A DNA stretch of 19,835 bases from Flavobacteriales bacterium UBA5871. GTDB lineage: Bacteria; Bacteroidota; Bacteroidia; Flavobacteriales_D; Crocinitomicaceae. Under the pieces are notes generated by a model. The model was given only the letters and a program-made list of their open reading frames with translations. It was not told the origin of the DNA and did not search any database. The stretch spans positions 1-19,835 of the forward strand of contig DJFN01000071.1 of the NCBI GenBank assembly GCA_002432085.1. Direction: 5' to 3'. A program made the position numbers and the translations under genes. This document shows positions 6,839-14,207 of this stretch, piece after piece (positions within the stretch are counted from its first letter, which is position 1; every line of letters begins with the position of its first letter).

Positions 6839-7603
6839 ATGCAACGCTACCTGTTACTAATCGCCCTGCTGTTCTCTTTTTCGTTTGCTTTTGCTCAATC
6901 CGCAAATTACAACGGTGTTTATGTCGACGAAGAACGGACAACCGGCTACATCATCTCTTCCGTGGAAGCCAATGACGACGGCGTTTGTCTGGAAGTACAT
7001 CACGACATTTTTGATGACACCGGCGTAACCGTTTATCGTGAAAGCGCCTTCGCCGACTGCCCGGAAAAAGAGCACTACCGCACACCGTTCGACAGCCAGA
7101 CGCAACACCTGGTTTTTTCAACCGATAAGAAAGGAAACAAGGTACTCAAGGTATACCATCAGGGCGATCTGATCGGGACATACAAGCTCGATCCGGATTT
7201 CCAGGTGATTCTGTCCGACATCGATATCATGTACGCAGACGAAGAAATCATCGATGAAAACTATGGATATATGGATGCTGAGGTAATACCGGAAGATGTT
7301 CCGGCGCCACCGTTTTATCTGTCGGCAGAAGGTGTTGAGCTCTACTTCTCTGATGTAGAGGAAAATGTCGCAGGTTTCTCACTGATGCGTCCCGAAAATG
7401 AAAATTGTCCGGAAAACGGGATCGCCGATGTGTTGGAGCTTTCGGATAAAGACCCAAATACGTATGTTTTGAAAGCCGACGACTGCATTCTGCTATCGTT
7501 CAAAGTCGAGGCCGATCGCATCGTTGTAACCGAGTATTACTGCAGTGACTCCCAGGTTTCCGAATGTGACCGTTGGAGCGGTATCTACGTAAAAAACGAC
7601 TGA
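6839..7603 (+). CDS. Secreted six-cysteine protein of unknown function
   Basis: 254 residues with a clear signal peptide (1-19 or 1-20, SFAFAQ). The mature part has six cysteines (C50, C74, C190, C216, C235, C243), which suggests disulfides and a periplasmic or extracellular place. The protein opens with YNGVYVDEE and closes with WSGIYVKND, a similar strand at both ends, which would fit a closed beta barrel or a degenerate duplication. The middle (130-160) is acidic and proline-rich and looks like a linker between two beta-rich halves. No family was recognised. The following gene is 90 bases away and has its own promoter-like box. Confidence 0.82.
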   Translation: MQRYLLLIALLFSFSFAFAQSANYNGVYVDEERTTGYIISSVEANDDGVCLEVHHDIFDDTGVTVYRESAFADCPEKEHYRTPFDSQTQHLVFSTDKKGNKVLKVYHQGDLIGTYKLDPDFQVILSDIDIMYADEEIIDENYGYMDAEVIPEDVPAPPFYLSAEGVELYFSDVEENVAGFSLMRPENENCPENGIADVLELSDKDPNTYVLKADDCILLSFKVEADRIVVTEYYCSDSQVSECDRWSGIYVKND

Positions 7604-7619
7604 AAAAATCGGGTGTTTT

Positions 7620-7637
7620 CCGCAAGCATTTTTGCGG
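7620..7637 (+). terminator. Hairpin after the secreted protein gene
   Basis: CCGCAA and TTGCGG pair around the loop GCATTT, 17 bases after the stop codon. The stem is six bases and there is no T tract after it. Confidence 0.45.
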
Positions 7638-7669
7638 TATGTACGCTAGTAGGAGCCGCGCGAAAGCGG

Positions 7670-7677
7670 TAGTATTG
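7670..7677 (+). promoter_or_regulatory. Possible -7 box of the single-pass membrane protein gene
   Basis: TAGTATTG matches TAnnTTTG at seven of eight positions, 16 bases before the ATG at 7694. It follows the hairpin of the previous gene, so the two genes are probably separate units. Confidence 0.3.
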
Positions 7678-7693
7678 CCGAAACACATTCGTC

Positions 7694-8488
7694 ATGCACA
7701 CCAACTACAGCGAACAACACTTACAGTCGTTACTTTCCAAGGTCCGCGTATTCAATAGCCACATCGGCGACTACCAGCATCACACCTTTACAACTGCGTC
7801 CGAATTTGTCATTCGTCTTACCAACGGCACAATCTATTTAAGTACCGACGAGCTGGAAGCCGACCAAAAACGAACGCTGACTCCCGAATTGCTCACCGCT
7901 ATTTCCGAGCGTTTTCAGCCTTCGCATGCGAGCGCCTATTTCCGCGACGAAGAAACGCAGGCAATGGCACAATCGGCGATCCTGGAAAGACACAGCAAAA
8001 GCGATCTACGGTCGTGGATCATCCTTTTCATTATAGTGCTCGTCATCATCATAACCGGAGTCCTGATTTCCAAAGTACTGAAACCGTCTTCGGCAGCGCA
8101 TCATGCCGATTCGACCCGCTCGCTCGTTACGCTTGCAAACGAAGTTTTGCCTGAAACGGAAGCCGAGCTGATGGCCGATCTGCAATCGCGGGAACGGGAA
8201 AATCCGCTCAAATACCTTAGCATTAATTGGGATACGCGCGAAAATATGCTTTCTGAACGCCTTTTCGAAGGCAGTATTTACAACGAAGCCAACACGACGG
8301 GTTTTATGAACATCCGCGTCCGGATTTCCGGCTACAGCAGCACCAATTACCTGATCGATGAGCGTGATTATGTGATCAGCGAGTTCATCGATGCCGGCGA
8401 TGCACGGTCGTTTAAATGGCAAACAGAGCCCTGGCCGACCGATATTTCGCATTTTGATGCACGAATTATTCGGGCGGAATGGTATTAA
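7694..8488 (+). CDS. Single-pass membrane protein with FxLYD-like C-terminal domain
   Basis: 264 residues. A soluble N-terminal part (1-105, DUF-like and not recognised), one membrane helix at about 106-128 (SWIILFIIVLVIIITGVLI), and a C-terminal part whose last 75 residues (from about 190) resemble the FxLYD-type beta domain: a GSIYNEANTTGFMNIRVRI opening, a tyrosine-rich middle and a closing ARIIRAEWY strand. Such domains usually sit outside the cytoplasmic membrane. The topology would place the N-terminus inside. The function is unknown; the FxLYD assignment is a pattern judgement only. Confidence 0.75.
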   Translation: MHTNYSEQHLQSLLSKVRVFNSHIGDYQHHTFTTASEFVIRLTNGTIYLSTDELEADQKRTLTPELLTAISERFQPSHASAYFRDEETQAMAQSAILERHSKSDLRSWIILFIIVLVIIITGVLISKVLKPSSAAHHADSTRSLVTLANEVLPETEAELMADLQSRERENPLKYLSINWDTRENMLSERLFEGSIYNEANTTGFMNIRVRISGYSSTNYLIDERDYVISEFIDAGDARSFKWQTEPWPTDISHFDARIIRAEWY

Positions 8489-8532
8489 ACGATTCTTCAC
8501 ATTTCTTATCAGTTGGCTGTGGCAGATCGGCG

Positions 8533-8540
8533 TATTTTTG
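8533..8540 (+). promoter_or_regulatory. -7 box of the SRPBCC gene inside an inverted repeat
   Basis: TATTTTTG is a perfect TAnnTTTG match, 21 bases before the ATG at 8562. A TTGG lies 17 bases upstream and could act as the -33 element. GTATTTT (8532-8538) and AAAATAC (8548-8554) form an inverted repeat over the box and start region. Confidence 0.5.
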
Positions 8541-8561
8541 GTAAATCAAAATACACGAGCC

Positions 8562-9008
8562 ATGGAAAAGATGAATTTCAGCATCGAGATCAACGCCACA
8601 CCTGAAAAAGTCTGGGAATCGCTTTGGAGCGACGAAGGCTATCGTAGATGGACAGCCCCTTTTGCACCGGGATCACATGCCAAATCCGACTGGAAAGAAG
8701 GCAGCAAAGTGCTTTTTCTCAGCGGAGAAGGCAGCGGAATGGTAAGCCGCGTTGAACGCAATATTCCTTACGAATATATGTCGTTCAAGCATTTAGGTCA
8801 GGTCGCTGAAGGCGGTGAAGAAGATACCGATAGTGAGCGTGTGAAAGAATGGGCCGGCGCGATGGAAAATTATCGACTGGAACAGGTGGGCGACACGACG
8901 AAACTACACGTAGATGTCGATGTAACCGAGCAGGACAAGCCACACATGGAAAAGGCGTTTCCTTCGGCACTTTCGGCATTGAAGGAAATGGTAGAAACTG
9001 ACCGCTGA
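8562..9008 (+). CDS. SRPBCC (AHSA1/Bet v1-like) family protein
   Basis: 148 residues. The SRPBCC fold opening is plain: INATPEKVWESLWSDEGYRRWTAPF (10-34), followed by GSHAKSDWKEGSKVLFL, the mid-strand MSFKHLG, and a C-terminal helix (HMEKAFPSALSALKEMVE). Members bind hydrophobic ligands or, in the AHSA1 branch, resemble the Hsp90 co-chaperone Aha1; bacterial members are mostly uncharacterised. The start at 8562 (MEKMNF) is chosen over the upstream in-frame ATG at 8391, because that extension overlaps the previous gene and the promoter box falls between the two. An ATG at 8571 is also possible. Its stop is six bases from that of the convergent aminotransferase. Confidence 0.88.
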   Translation: MEKMNFSIEINATPEKVWESLWSDEGYRRWTAPFAPGSHAKSDWKEGSKVLFLSGEGSGMVSRVERNIPYEYMSFKHLGQVAEGGEEDTDSERVKEWAGAMENYRLEQVGDTTKLHVDVDVTEQDKPHMEKAFPSALSALKEMVETDR

Positions 9009-9014
9009 TCCGAC

Positions 9015-10163
9015 TTACAGCTTATTCGTTGCTTTCAGCTCTTTTACGGCCTCGTAGAGCTTATCGAGATCCTGCTGATCGTTGAAAGCGTTGATCGAAT
9101 ACCGCAGGTAAACATCCTTGCCATGTGGCATCACCGGAATTTCGATAGCGTAATCGTTGAACAGCGCGGCTTTCAAACGCATTGGATCACTTGTGCGGAT
9201 CGGAAAGCTTGCCATTTGTCCGAAAAACTCGTCCGTAACAGGCGCCAATGGCTGTGTTTCCAGCAATTCACAGAAACGACCGATATTGTCTTTTACCAGC
9301 TTGCGGCAATCTGCAGCAACCTGCCACCAGTTGTTTTCTTCCATGAAGCTGATCGCTTTCGGAATGGTCAGATACGCGGTAAAATCGCGCGTTCCGTTGA
9401 ACTGATGGTGATCCTGGAACTGCGAGCTCGATGGAAATGCCGCTTTGTATCCCCAACTAACGATCAACGGTTCCATTTGCGACTGCAGTTCTTTTTTCAC
9501 GTACAAAAACGACGAGCCTTTCGGTGTCATCATCCACTTATGGCAAGCACCGGTGTAAATGTCGGCTTCCATCCCGGAAAGATCGAGTGGAATATGTGCC
9601 GGAACGTGCGCGCCGTCGACGATGGTCAGTAAACCGCGTTTCTTCGCTTCCCTGCAAATTTCGGCAACAGGAAAAATGAGCGCTGTCGAGCTGGTGATCT
9701 GACTGATGAAAATTGCTTTCGTTCGCGAGGAATAACCTTTCCAGAAATCTTCGAGGAATTGTTCTTTCGTTTGCAACGGAAGCGTAATCGGCTGACGCAC
9801 GTATTTCGCACCACTTTTTTCGCAGAAATAATCCCACGTGCGGTCCATGGCGCCATATTCGAGGTCGGTCGACAAAATTTCATCGCCCGGTTTCAGATCG
9901 AGGCTGTTTGCTACGATATTGATCGCAAAAGTCGGATTGGGCGTATATACGAGATCGTCCGCATCGCAGTTGATATAACGTCCCAATGCTTCCCGCGATT
10001 CCCGAACGTAATCCACGCCTTTGACCATGATAAACTGAACCGGATCGCGTTCCATTGCCAGCTGTAAACGCTGGTATTCTTGAAAAACGGGCTTCGGACA
10101 GGCACCGAACGAGCCGAAATTCAGGAAAGTAACATCAGGGTTGAGCAGGAATTGATCGCGCAT
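9015..10163 (-). CDS. PLP-dependent class V aminotransferase, isopenicillin-N-epimerase-like
   Basis: 382 residues, fold type I. The cofactor site shows TPNPTFAIN (74-82, phosphate end), D183 and H186 in IVDGAH, and the Schiff-base lysine K209 in GACHKWMMTPKG. The HKW-PKGSSFLY sequence is typical of the CefD-like/cysteine-desulfurase-like branch. Known functions of this branch range from epimerisation to desulfuration and cysteate or ergothioneine-related lyases, so the substrate cannot be assigned. No biosynthetic cluster is beside it. The start at 10163 places FLNFGSFGACP at the expected N-terminal distance. Confidence 0.9.
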   Translation of the reverse strand: MRDQFLLNPDVTFLNFGSFGACPKPVFQEYQRLQLAMERDPVQFIMVKGVDYVRESREALGRYINCDADDLVYTPNPTFAINIVANSLDLKPGDEILSTDLEYGAMDRTWDYFCEKSGAKYVRQPITLPLQTKEQFLEDFWKGYSSRTKAIFISQITSSTALIFPVAEICREAKKRGLLTIVDGAHVPAHIPLDLSGMEADIYTGACHKWMMTPKGSSFLYVKKELQSQMEPLIVSWGYKAAFPSSSQFQDHHQFNGTRDFTAYLTIPKAISFMEENNWWQVAADCRKLVKDNIGRFCELLETQPLAPVTDEFFGQMASFPIRTSDPMRLKAALFNDYAIEIPVMPHGKDVYLRYSINAFNDQQDLDKLYEAVKELKATNKL

Positions 10164-10178
10164 GGTTTTTCGTTTCGG

Positions 10179-10186
10179 GAAAATTA
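10179..10186 (-). promoter_or_regulatory. Possible -7 box of the aminotransferase gene
   Basis: The minus strand reads TAATTTTC, seven of eight to TAnnTTTG, 15 bases from the ATG at 10163. Confidence 0.3.
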
Positions 10187-10286
10187 CCTATTCGCTCTCA
10201 ATTCGTCAACACCAATCATTCCGCTAAAGAATGTTTTCTTCTCAAACGGTTTTCTGCTTTTCGCTAACTTTTCGAAAAAGCAAGTC

Positions 10287-10520
10287 ATGAGCGACGATTT
10301 TTCAGAAGTGGGTGGATTCGAGCCGAAAAGGTACATGGGACATTTACTTATCCGCCAATACCACGAGCGCCCGCATACCGAAGAAGAAGCATTTGTGAAA
10401 GAAGTAGGCGTTTACCGGAAATACAACACGGACACACCTTTCTATTGTCACCTCATCGACGACAAAAACGGGCATTATTACCTCGCGAAAGAGGAACTGT
10501 ATAATGACGCGGAAATGTGA
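10287..10520 (+). CDS. Small hypothetical protein, 77 residues
   Basis: Not recognised. The protein is soluble, acidic and tyrosine-rich, with no signal peptide: MSDDFSEVGGFEPKRYMGH at the start and CHLIDDKNGHYYLAKEELYN at the end. The frame stays open upstream to 10080, but that part overlaps the start of the divergent aminotransferase gene, and TAACTTTT at 10265-10272 (seven of eight to the -7 consensus) is suitably placed for the ATG at 10287. The gene ends directly in a heptad-word array. It could be a real small protein; codon use is like its neighbours by eye. Confidence 0.6.
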   Translation: MSDDFSEVGGFEPKRYMGHLLIRQYHERPHTEEEAFVKEVGVYRKYNTDTPFYCHLIDDKNGHYYLAKEELYNDAEM

Positions 10521-10522
10521 TT

Positions 10523-10609
10523 AATTGAAAATGTAAAATTGAAAAGTCCGAGCCCCAAAGGGATTCGTCGTACTTCAGAAGCCTTTTTCAATTTTCAATT
10601 TTCCATTTC
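10523..10609. repeat. TTTTCAA word array in inverted arms between convergent genes
   Basis: The right arm has TTTTC at 10585, 10592 and 10599 (seven apart). The left arm has the reverse word GAAAA at 10527 and 10541 (14 apart). The arms (about 10523-10546 and 10584-10606) pair imperfectly around a 37-base loop. The word is the same as at 133-192, 10 kb away. It spans the end of the 77-residue gene and contributes the stop codon of pepT (10608-10610), so it is well placed as a two-way terminator. Confidence 0.7.
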
Positions 10610-11858
10610 AATTCCCATGCTGTTCCCAAATCTGCACCAGCTCGATCAGCGTATCAACTGCCAGCTGCATATCCTGAATACTCACATATTCCTGACGCGA
10701 ATGAATGCCCATTTCACCGGTAAAGATATTCGGACAAGGCAATCCCATGAACGACATGCGCGAGCCGTCCGTTCCACCGCGAATGATCGTCGGTTGCGGA
10801 ACGATTCCCGCTTTTTCCATCGCTTTGATGGCGTAATCGGTCACAAACGGCACATCGCGAAGAATTTCCTTCATGTTGCGGTATTGCTCGGAAATAGTTG
10901 ACGTATAGGTTGCTCCCGGAAAACGGGCGATCACGCTGTCCATAATGCCTTTCAGGCGGCTTTCGTGTTCGGCGAGCTTTGCCGTATCGTGATCGCGAAC
11001 GATGAAAGAAACGCTCGCTTCTTCCAATCCGCCGTTGACAGCAACCGGGTGTACAAATCCTTCGCGGCCGGATGTCGCTTCCGGACACCATTCCTCGAGC
11101 GGCAATGCGGACAACAACGCACCGGCAACTTTCGCTGCATGTACCATTTTCCCTTTCGCATAGCCTGGATGCGCACTGATTCCCGTAATACGGAACGTCA
11201 TGGCGTCGGCTGAAAACGTTTCGTCTTCGATAGAGCCCAGCTCACCGCCGTCGAGTGTATAGCCGTAATCGGCGTTGAGGCGTTTCATATCGAGCTGTTC
11301 AACGCCGCGTCCAACTTCTTCGTCGGGCGTAAACAGAATACGGATCTTTCCATGCGGAATGTGCGGCTTGTTCATCAGCTGCGTCGCCAGGTCCATGATA
11401 ATTGCCACGCCGGCTTTGTCATCGGCACCCAGCAACGTTGTTCCCGAAGCGGTGATAATATCGTCGCCGATCTTTTCCTTCAGGTATGGATGCGCTTCGA
11501 CGGTAATCACCTGCGAAGGATCGTCTGGCAAAGTGATCGGCTTGCCATCGTATTTGCGGTGAATGATCGGCTTTACATTCGTTCCGGAACAATCCGGCGC
11601 CGTATCCATGTGGGAACAAAAACAGATCGTCGGAATGTTTTCCTTCGTGCTCGTAGCCGGAATCGTCGCATAAACATAGCCCCATTCGTCGTTCGCAGCG
11701 TCGGCAATTCCAATCTCTTTCAATTCTTCGACCAGCAGCCTGGAAAGATCCTTTTGCTTTTCAGAAGAAGGAAAGGTGGTAGAAAGCGGATCGGCAGTTG
11801 TGTCGACCTGTACGTAGCGAACAAAACGCTCTTCAACGGAATACGGGGCATTTTTCAT
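10608..11858 (-). CDS. pepT: Peptidase T (tripeptide aminopeptidase)
   Basis: 416 residues, close to the standard PepT length. This cytosolic M20 metallopeptidase removes the N-terminal residue from tripeptides. The two-zinc site is complete: H83 and D85 (SHMDTAPD), bridging D146 (GADDKAG), catalytic E180 and ligand E181 (TPDEEVGRG), D203 (LDGGE) and H386 (GIHSRQEY). The dimerisation domain insertion is at about 215-330. The start at 11858 (MKNAPYSVEERF) is chosen because a perfect -7 box lies 15 bases upstream; a longer open frame from 12002 only translates the AACTTC repeat array. Its stop codon lies in another array. Confidence 0.96.
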   Translation of the reverse strand: MKNAPYSVEERFVRYVQVDTTADPLSTTFPSSEKQKDLSRLLVEELKEIGIADAANDEWGYVYATIPATSTKENIPTICFCSHMDTAPDCSGTNVKPIIHRKYDGKPITLPDDPSQVITVEAHPYLKEKIGDDIITASGTTLLGADDKAGVAIIMDLATQLMNKPHIPHGKIRILFTPDEEVGRGVEQLDMKRLNADYGYTLDGGELGSIEDETFSADAMTFRITGISAHPGYAKGKMVHAAKVAGALLSALPLEEWCPEATSGREGFVHPVAVNGGLEEASVSFIVRDHDTAKLAEHESRLKGIMDSVIARFPGATYTSTISEQYRNMKEILRDVPFVTDYAIKAMEKAGIVPQPTIIRGGTDGSRMSFMGLPCPNIFTGEMGIHSRQEYVSIQDMQLAVDTLIELVQIWEQHGN

Positions 11859-11872
11859 ATCGGGATTTTCGG

Positions 11873-11880
11873 CAAAAGTA
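11873..11880 (-). promoter_or_regulatory. -7 box of pepT
   Basis: The minus strand reads TACTTTTG, a perfect TAnnTTTG match, 15 bases upstream of the ATG at 11858. It fixes the start and shows that the heptad array at 11900-11940 lies upstream of the promoter, not in the leader. Confidence 0.55.
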
Positions 11881-11899
11881 AGAATTGTTGGGATTGGAG

Positions 11900-11940
11900 A
11901 GTTGATGAGTTGGAAGTTAGAAGTTAGAAGTTGGAAGTTG
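11900..11940 (-). repeat. AACTTCT/AACTTCC word array, left copy
   Basis: On the plus strand AGTT starts at 11900, 11908, 11915, 11922, 11929 and 11936 (steps 8, 7, 7, 7, 7). Positions 11907-11933 are a perfect 27-base reverse complement of 14236-14262. The two arrays bracket the two-gene region 11974-13910. Confidence 0.85.
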
Positions 11941-11973
11941 TAGCGGGGGATCTCCGAGTAGCTAACTGACTGA

Positions 11974-12468
11974 TCAACGCTTTTCCCCGACAACGGCCGC
12001 AACGGGCTCTATAACCATCTCGTTCCTCTTATGCCGCTTATCTGTGAACAGCGTAACGCATAACGGAACACCGTTCCTTGTAACGTACCCGACAAGAGTT
12101 GTTTCCTTCCGAAAGATGAATGTATTATAAGCTCCGGCTGTGATCAGCCCAAAATAGCGGGCCAGCCGGTCGTATCCTCCAGGTCCTTTGGTGGAGAGCT
12201 CGACCTTCGTAAGGATCGTATCCTTATAAGTTTGCCGGTAGAGACATTCCCCGAGGTAATCGATGTTCGCGTGCAGGAACGTTGCGGAACCATTCGCAAT
12301 GACGCTGTCCGCTTCATCAGTGCAGAGCTGTACGAATACGTGACGGACGCCGGGGTATCTGATCGTGTCGAATTTGCTTTCCCGCAGCCATTCCAGCGAT
12401 TGTGCACGCGTAAAACAGCTCACGAGAAAGACTGTGAAAAGTGTGCTGATTAACTGTGTTCGTCTCAT
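11974..12468 (-). CDS. Small exported protein of unknown function
   Basis: 164 residues. The N-terminus is a signal peptide; two readings are possible: cleavage after RAQ at about residue 23, or a lipobox LVSC with C18 as the lipidated residue. The mature part contains three more cysteines (C49, C75, C137) and a YVTRNGVPLCVTLF strand near the end. No family was recognised. It lies downstream of the duplicated lipoprotein gene on the same strand (50-base gap), with a hairpin and its own promoter-like box between them. Together the two genes look accessory, as they are bracketed by inverted arrays and carry no housekeeping motif. Confidence 0.72.
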   Translation of the reverse strand: MRRTQLISTLFTVFLVSCFTRAQSLEWLRESKFDTIRYPGVRHVFVQLCTDEADSVIANGSATFLHANIDYLGECLYRQTYKDTILTKVELSTKGPGGYDRLARYFGLITAGAYNTFIFRKETTLVGYVTRNGVPLCVTLFTDKRHKRNEMVIEPVAAVVGEKR

Positions 12469-12473
12469 AGTGG

Positions 12474-12481
12474 CAAATTGA
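12474..12481 (-). promoter_or_regulatory. Possible near-leaderless -7 box
   Basis: The minus strand reads TCAATTTG, seven of eight to TAnnTTTG, five bases before the ATG at 12468. Confidence 0.3.
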
Positions 12482-12482
12482 A

Positions 12483-12507
12483 GACCGCAGGAACGATTCC
12501 CACGGTC
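12483..12507 (-). terminator. Hairpin after the duplicated lipoprotein gene
   Basis: GACCG and CGGTC pair as the outer stem, GGAA and TTCC as the inner stem, with a symmetric two-base internal loop and a CGA tip. It lies 11 bases past the lipoprotein stop in its direction of transcription and is followed by TTCAATTT, a weak T-rich tail. Confidence 0.5.
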
Positions 12508-12518
12508 AAGTTACGTAA

Positions 12519-13910
12519 TTATTGTGTTGAGCTGACTTTACGGGCCAGTTTCACGCATTTTTCCTCCGGCGGACTAACACAGGTATACCTGGTCAGACCA
12601 CCCGATTCGGTAATCAGGCTCAGGACTCCGCAAATCCAGCGTCCGCCGCATCCGGCGACCAGTTGAGCGACTTCACTGTCACTGGCAGTTGCCGAAAAAG
12701 CCACCATGATTTTATTCTTAGCGGTAAGCTCGTGTGTCGTATCCGAAACTTCGGTGAGAGTAATCTCGTCGCCGCATATCAGTGAGCGTGCACAGACGGA
12801 AACCGCGATATCTTTCTCATCATAAGCGGCGATCGATGTGAGCGAAATATCCGGATGAAATTTGCTGACCAGGGATTTCACATCCGCTGAAAGAGGCGTG
12901 TTGACAATAAGAATATTCTTCAACAGCGGATCCGGCAGCGTTTCGTCGATGATCAGTCTGCAAAGGTTGTCGTCCGAGATCTCTCCGGCGGAAACCATTA
13001 TCGTTTCAAATACAAAAGGATGCAGGTCGACCCGGCGATCAAGGATCTCACCCAGCAACGCATCTGAAAAATCTGCCACGTTGAGTACGGCATTTCCCTT
13101 CTGAAAGGCGCTAAGGCTTGCGTTGTCCAATACGGAGACGACGGAAGCATCATTTCCTGAAAGCTGGCTGGCATCCTTTTTCGCAAGCTTGACGCATTTT
13201 CTGTCTGACACCAGGCAGGTGACGATGGTGATACCATCCCCGATATCTTTGGTGGTCTCATCGCCGCACTTCCATTTCCCGCCACACCCGGCGGCCATAA
13301 TTCCCACGTTTGCGGATGAAGCGTGATTGGCAAAGTGAACAGTCTCGGCATCTTCCAGCATCATACTCCAACCGTTCGCCGTTCGCGAGCTAATCACGCG
13401 TTTGGTGTAAATAATTCCCTGCTGACACAAGCTAATGAGCTTGGTGCGTTCATCATATTTCGCAATATCTGACAGGCTGATGCCCGGTCGCGTCGATGCA
13501 AGCTGGCTTTTAACGGCGCCCGACAACGGGCTCTTCGACTGCAGAATGCTCCTGACAGTCGCGTCGCTGATCGAGGTTTTGCGAACGAGGTCGATAAGAA
13601 CATTATCGCTCAGCTCGGTTTGTGATGCAAGGACCACTTCGATGATGTATGCATCGAACGCCGGACTTGCAATAAGCTCCCGGCAGATTGTTTCCGATAG
13701 CAGGTCTTCGTTAAGAAAGATGTTCGCTTTTTCGTATGGCCCGAGGGAGTTATCGGCAAGGACGGAGCGCAGGTAGGTGTCGCTGGATGTGCTTTTCAGC
13801 TGATTAAATGAGGTTTGTTTGCCCGAAGGCCTGACTGTATTCTTTTTACAGGCAGCGATGGTTCCTCCTGTAACGGCCGTAAGAGCCAGGAGGTAAATGA
13901 CCTTTTTCAT
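12519..13910 (-). CDS. Lipoprotein with a tandemly duplicated ~200-residue four-cysteine unit
   Basis: 463 residues. Residues 1-20 are a lipoprotein signal with lipidated C21 (GTIAAC). The rest is two copies of one unit, about 47-245 and 257-458. Each unit has a helical part with a shared end (PLSGAVKSQLASTRPGISL SDIAKYDE against PLSADVKSLVSKFHPDISL TSIAAYDE), then a strand-rich part, then a cysteine module: AGCGGKWKCG...TC...KCVKLAKK (C209, C215, C232, C239) against AGCGGRWICG...TC...KCVKLARK (C421, C427, C444, C452). The copies have diverged in between but keep order and length, so the duplication is not recent. No named family was recognised. Surface or periplasmic location is expected. 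It is the upstream member of a two-gene minus-strand block. Confidence 0.85.
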   Translation of the reverse strand: MKKVIYLLALTAVTGGTIAACKKNTVRPSGKQTSFNQLKSTSSDTYLRSVLADNSLGPYEKANIFLNEDLLSETICRELIASPAFDAYIIEVVLASQTELSDNVLIDLVRKTSISDATVRSILQSKSPLSGAVKSQLASTRPGISLSDIAKYDERTKLISLCQQGIIYTKRVISSRTANGWSMMLEDAETVHFANHASSANVGIMAAGCGGKWKCGDETTKDIGDGITIVTCLVSDRKCVKLAKKDASQLSGNDASVVSVLDNASLSAFQKGNAVLNVADFSDALLGEILDRRVDLHPFVFETIMVSAGEISDDNLCRLIIDETLPDPLLKNILIVNTPLSADVKSLVSKFHPDISLTSIAAYDEKDIAVSVCARSLICGDEITLTEVSDTTHELTAKNKIMVAFSATASDSEVAQLVAGCGGRWICGVLSLITESGGLTRYTCVSPPEEKCVKLARKVSSTQ

Positions 13911-14193
13911 AATCTAAGCTTTAGTGAATAATAGTGGAGAGCGATGTGCCGGAGGTTCAGTCCTTCATGGTCTCGTGAACGTGGTGTATTTTTAGAAGTG
14001 TATACAAACAATAACGTCAACACAAACAAAATTAGTGTTCAGTTTTCAAATTTATACATTTTCAATACGTATGTTTCAATTTAAGATAAATTATTTCGAT
14101 TAAAAGTAAACAAAGTCATCCTGTTACAGATACGTATTAGCTGTAGTTTTCATTTGCAGAGTTCGTATTGCTGCCGGAAGCTATAAACGCGCG
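13911..14193. other. A/T-rich gene-free spacer
   Basis: No coding region or RNA gene was recognised in this stretch, which is clearly richer in A and T than its surroundings. It holds a candidate minus-strand -7 box at 14027-14034, and two copies of the palindrome ATACGTAT at 14065-14072 and 14130-14137, 65 bases apart. It must contain the promoter of the lipoprotein gene. Confidence 0.5.
14027..14034 (-). promoter_or_regulatory. Candidate -7 box of the duplicated lipoprotein gene
   Basis: The minus strand reads TAATTTTG, a full TAnnTTTG match, but it is about 116 bases from the ATG at 13910. If used, this would be the longest leader in the window. In such an A/T-rich stretch a chance match is possible. 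Confidence 0.3.
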
Positions 14194-14207
14194 AACTCCC
14201 GACCGGC

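Noticed and set aside
8391..8561. 57-residue N-terminal extension of the SRPBCC protein
   Set aside because: It overlaps the preceding gene in another frame, and the promoter box at 8533-8540 comes after it.
9015..10163. Beta-lactam biosynthesis gene (cefD)
   Set aside because: The family resemblance is to the broad CefD-like branch, and no biosynthetic neighbour is present, so the specific name is not supported.
10080..10286. Upstream extension of the 77-residue gene
   Set aside because: It overlaps the start of the divergent aminotransferase and has no recognisable protein features.
11859..12002. 48-residue N-terminal extension of PepT
   Set aside because: It translates the AACTTC repeat array and overlaps the end of the next gene; a perfect promoter box lies just before the shorter start.
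11974..13910. Insertion sequence or integron cassette carrying the two exported proteins
   Set aside because: No transposase, integrase, target-site duplication or attachment site is visible; the only flanking symmetry is the heptad-array pair, reported as a finding instead.
13911..14193. RNA gene or riboswitch in the A/T-rich spacer
   Set aside because: No tRNA-like cloverleaf or conserved aptamer core was recognised; only small palindromes and a promoter-like box.
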